From positions 434,001 to 498,000 of the forward strand of contig NW_027478717.1 in the NCBI RefSeq assembly GCF_051014685.1: a stretch of DNA of 64,000 nucleotides, read 5' to 3'. This document shows, piece by piece, positions 63,831-64,000 of the stretch (position 1 is the first letter of the stretch; the number at the start of each line of letters is the position of its first letter). The DNA is from Ptiloglossa arizonensis. Its lineage: Eukaryota; Arthropoda; Insecta; Hymenoptera; Colletidae. The translations under genes were made by a program, and so were the position numbers. Under the pieces are notes generated by a model. That model was not told the DNA's origin and made no database searches. It worked only from the letters and a program-made list of their open reading frames with translations.

Positions 63831-64000
63831 ATTCTTGGGTTACGTCAATCCGTTCGCGAGATATGGGAGTTTGAAGACAAGAAATGGTTGAGAAGGCAAA
63901 AAATTTTTCGCAATTCTGCTGCTCCAAACGCTTAACCAGAATGGCCTATGGAAAAAATACATATACCGTTGTAATCGGGCGAGTTTCTACTTTCAGATGC
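63831..64000. repeat. Start of another linker, truncated by the window edge
   Basis: GAATTC in GGAATTCTTGGGTTACG at 63829 is the same linker-entry monomer found at 9872, 41190 and 56934. It is followed by GAGTTTGAAGACAAG and CCTATGGAAAAAATACATAT as at the other entries. The last monomer begins at 63869 and stops at the window end after 132 bp, so the array continues to the right. Confidence 0.85.

Larger units (their letters stand above)
1..64000. repeat. Satellite DNA array, 177-bp monomer, about 361.7 tandem copies
   Basis: The word GTTTGAAGCCAAGAAATGG and its variants recurs every 177 bp (1, 178, 355 and so on; the last at 63869), always in the same orientation. The 361 intervals span 63868 bp, a mean of 176.92 bp. 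The array runs off both window edges. I saw no foreign insertion, transposon remnant, gap or unique sequence. The monomer length fits one nucleosome plus linker DNA, as in many centromeric satellites. The role as structural or centromeric heterochromatin is inferred from array size and organisation. The species cannot be read from the sequence. Adjacent monomers differ at several sites, while monomers in equivalent HOR positions are almost identical. Confidence 0.98.

Noticed and set aside
1..64000. CRISPR-like array
   Set aside because: Repeats are regular, but there are no variable spacers. The whole 177-bp unit is conserved and adjacent units abut. There are no cas genes, and the unit is far too long.
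1..64000. Transposable element inside the array (LTR element, DNA transposon)
   Set aside because: The monomer register is unbroken from 1 to 64000 apart from 1-bp changes. I found no stretch that fails to align with the monomer, no terminal repeats and no coding region for a transposase or polyprotein.
1..64000. Assignment to a named satellite family or species
   Set aside because: I do not recognise the monomer with confidence. A nucleotide search of the 177-bp consensus against repeat and genome databases would decide it; I cannot run one and will not guess.
1..64000. Telomeric or rDNA spacer origin
   Set aside because: There are no short telomere-type repeats, no rRNA sequence at any edge, and no promoter or terminator motif typical of intergenic spacers. 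The uniform monomer gives no positive support for either.

Overview
The window is one uninterrupted block of tandem satellite DNA. From base 1 to base 64000 it consists of head-to-tail copies of a monomer of about 177 bp, all in the same orientation. I count 361 complete monomer intervals (first at 1, last starting at 63869) plus a partial one at the right edge. I found no gene, RNA gene, transposon, gap, inverted monomer or flanking unique sequence. A pure satellite array of this size with nucleosome-scale monomers and nested higher-order repeats (HORs) is typical of eukaryotic centromeric or pericentromeric heterochromatin. The sequence does not tell me which clade it comes from; plant and invertebrate sources are both plausible. 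The reference monomer is 42% GC with 7 CpGs, close to the number expected from its base composition.

The array is organised on several levels. Single monomers differ by diagnostic substitutions and 1-bp deletions. Short runs of 3, 5, 7, 9 and 12 monomers are tandemly duplicated. Modules of about 16-25 monomers (2.8-4.4 kb) recur across the window. The largest units are superunits of about 13.8-14.3 kb, recognised by a shared marker at 17291, 31623 and 45421 (spacings 14332 and 13798 bp) and nearly identical base for base.

Layout: 1-399 is the start of a module. 400-7990 holds three copies of an 18-monomer HOR (3186 bp; the second copy shortened to 16 monomers, the third cut short). 7991-9352 is a 3-monomer duplication. 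9353-17290 is a mixed 'linker' block that contains a 9-monomer HOR (11080-14150), a cluster of 176-bp monomers and a 531-bp HOR. Superunit 1 is 17291-31622. Superunit 2 is 31623-45420: core to about 41188, then linker. Superunit 3 core is 45421-56930. A second copy of the linker is 56931-62570. A short core fragment (62571-63830) follows, then the beginning of another linker at the edge.

The open reading frames of 62-97 codons are by-products of the repeat: 177 is divisible by 3, and certain variant monomers lose a stop or shift frame. None is annotated as a gene. What deserves attention is the nested HOR history, the near-exact conservation of monomer length, and a 17-bp CENP-B-box-like motif at the end of most monomers. 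I see no undescribed protein or RNA system here. All coordinates and comparisons were made by eye, so block edges are good to roughly one monomer unless stated otherwise.
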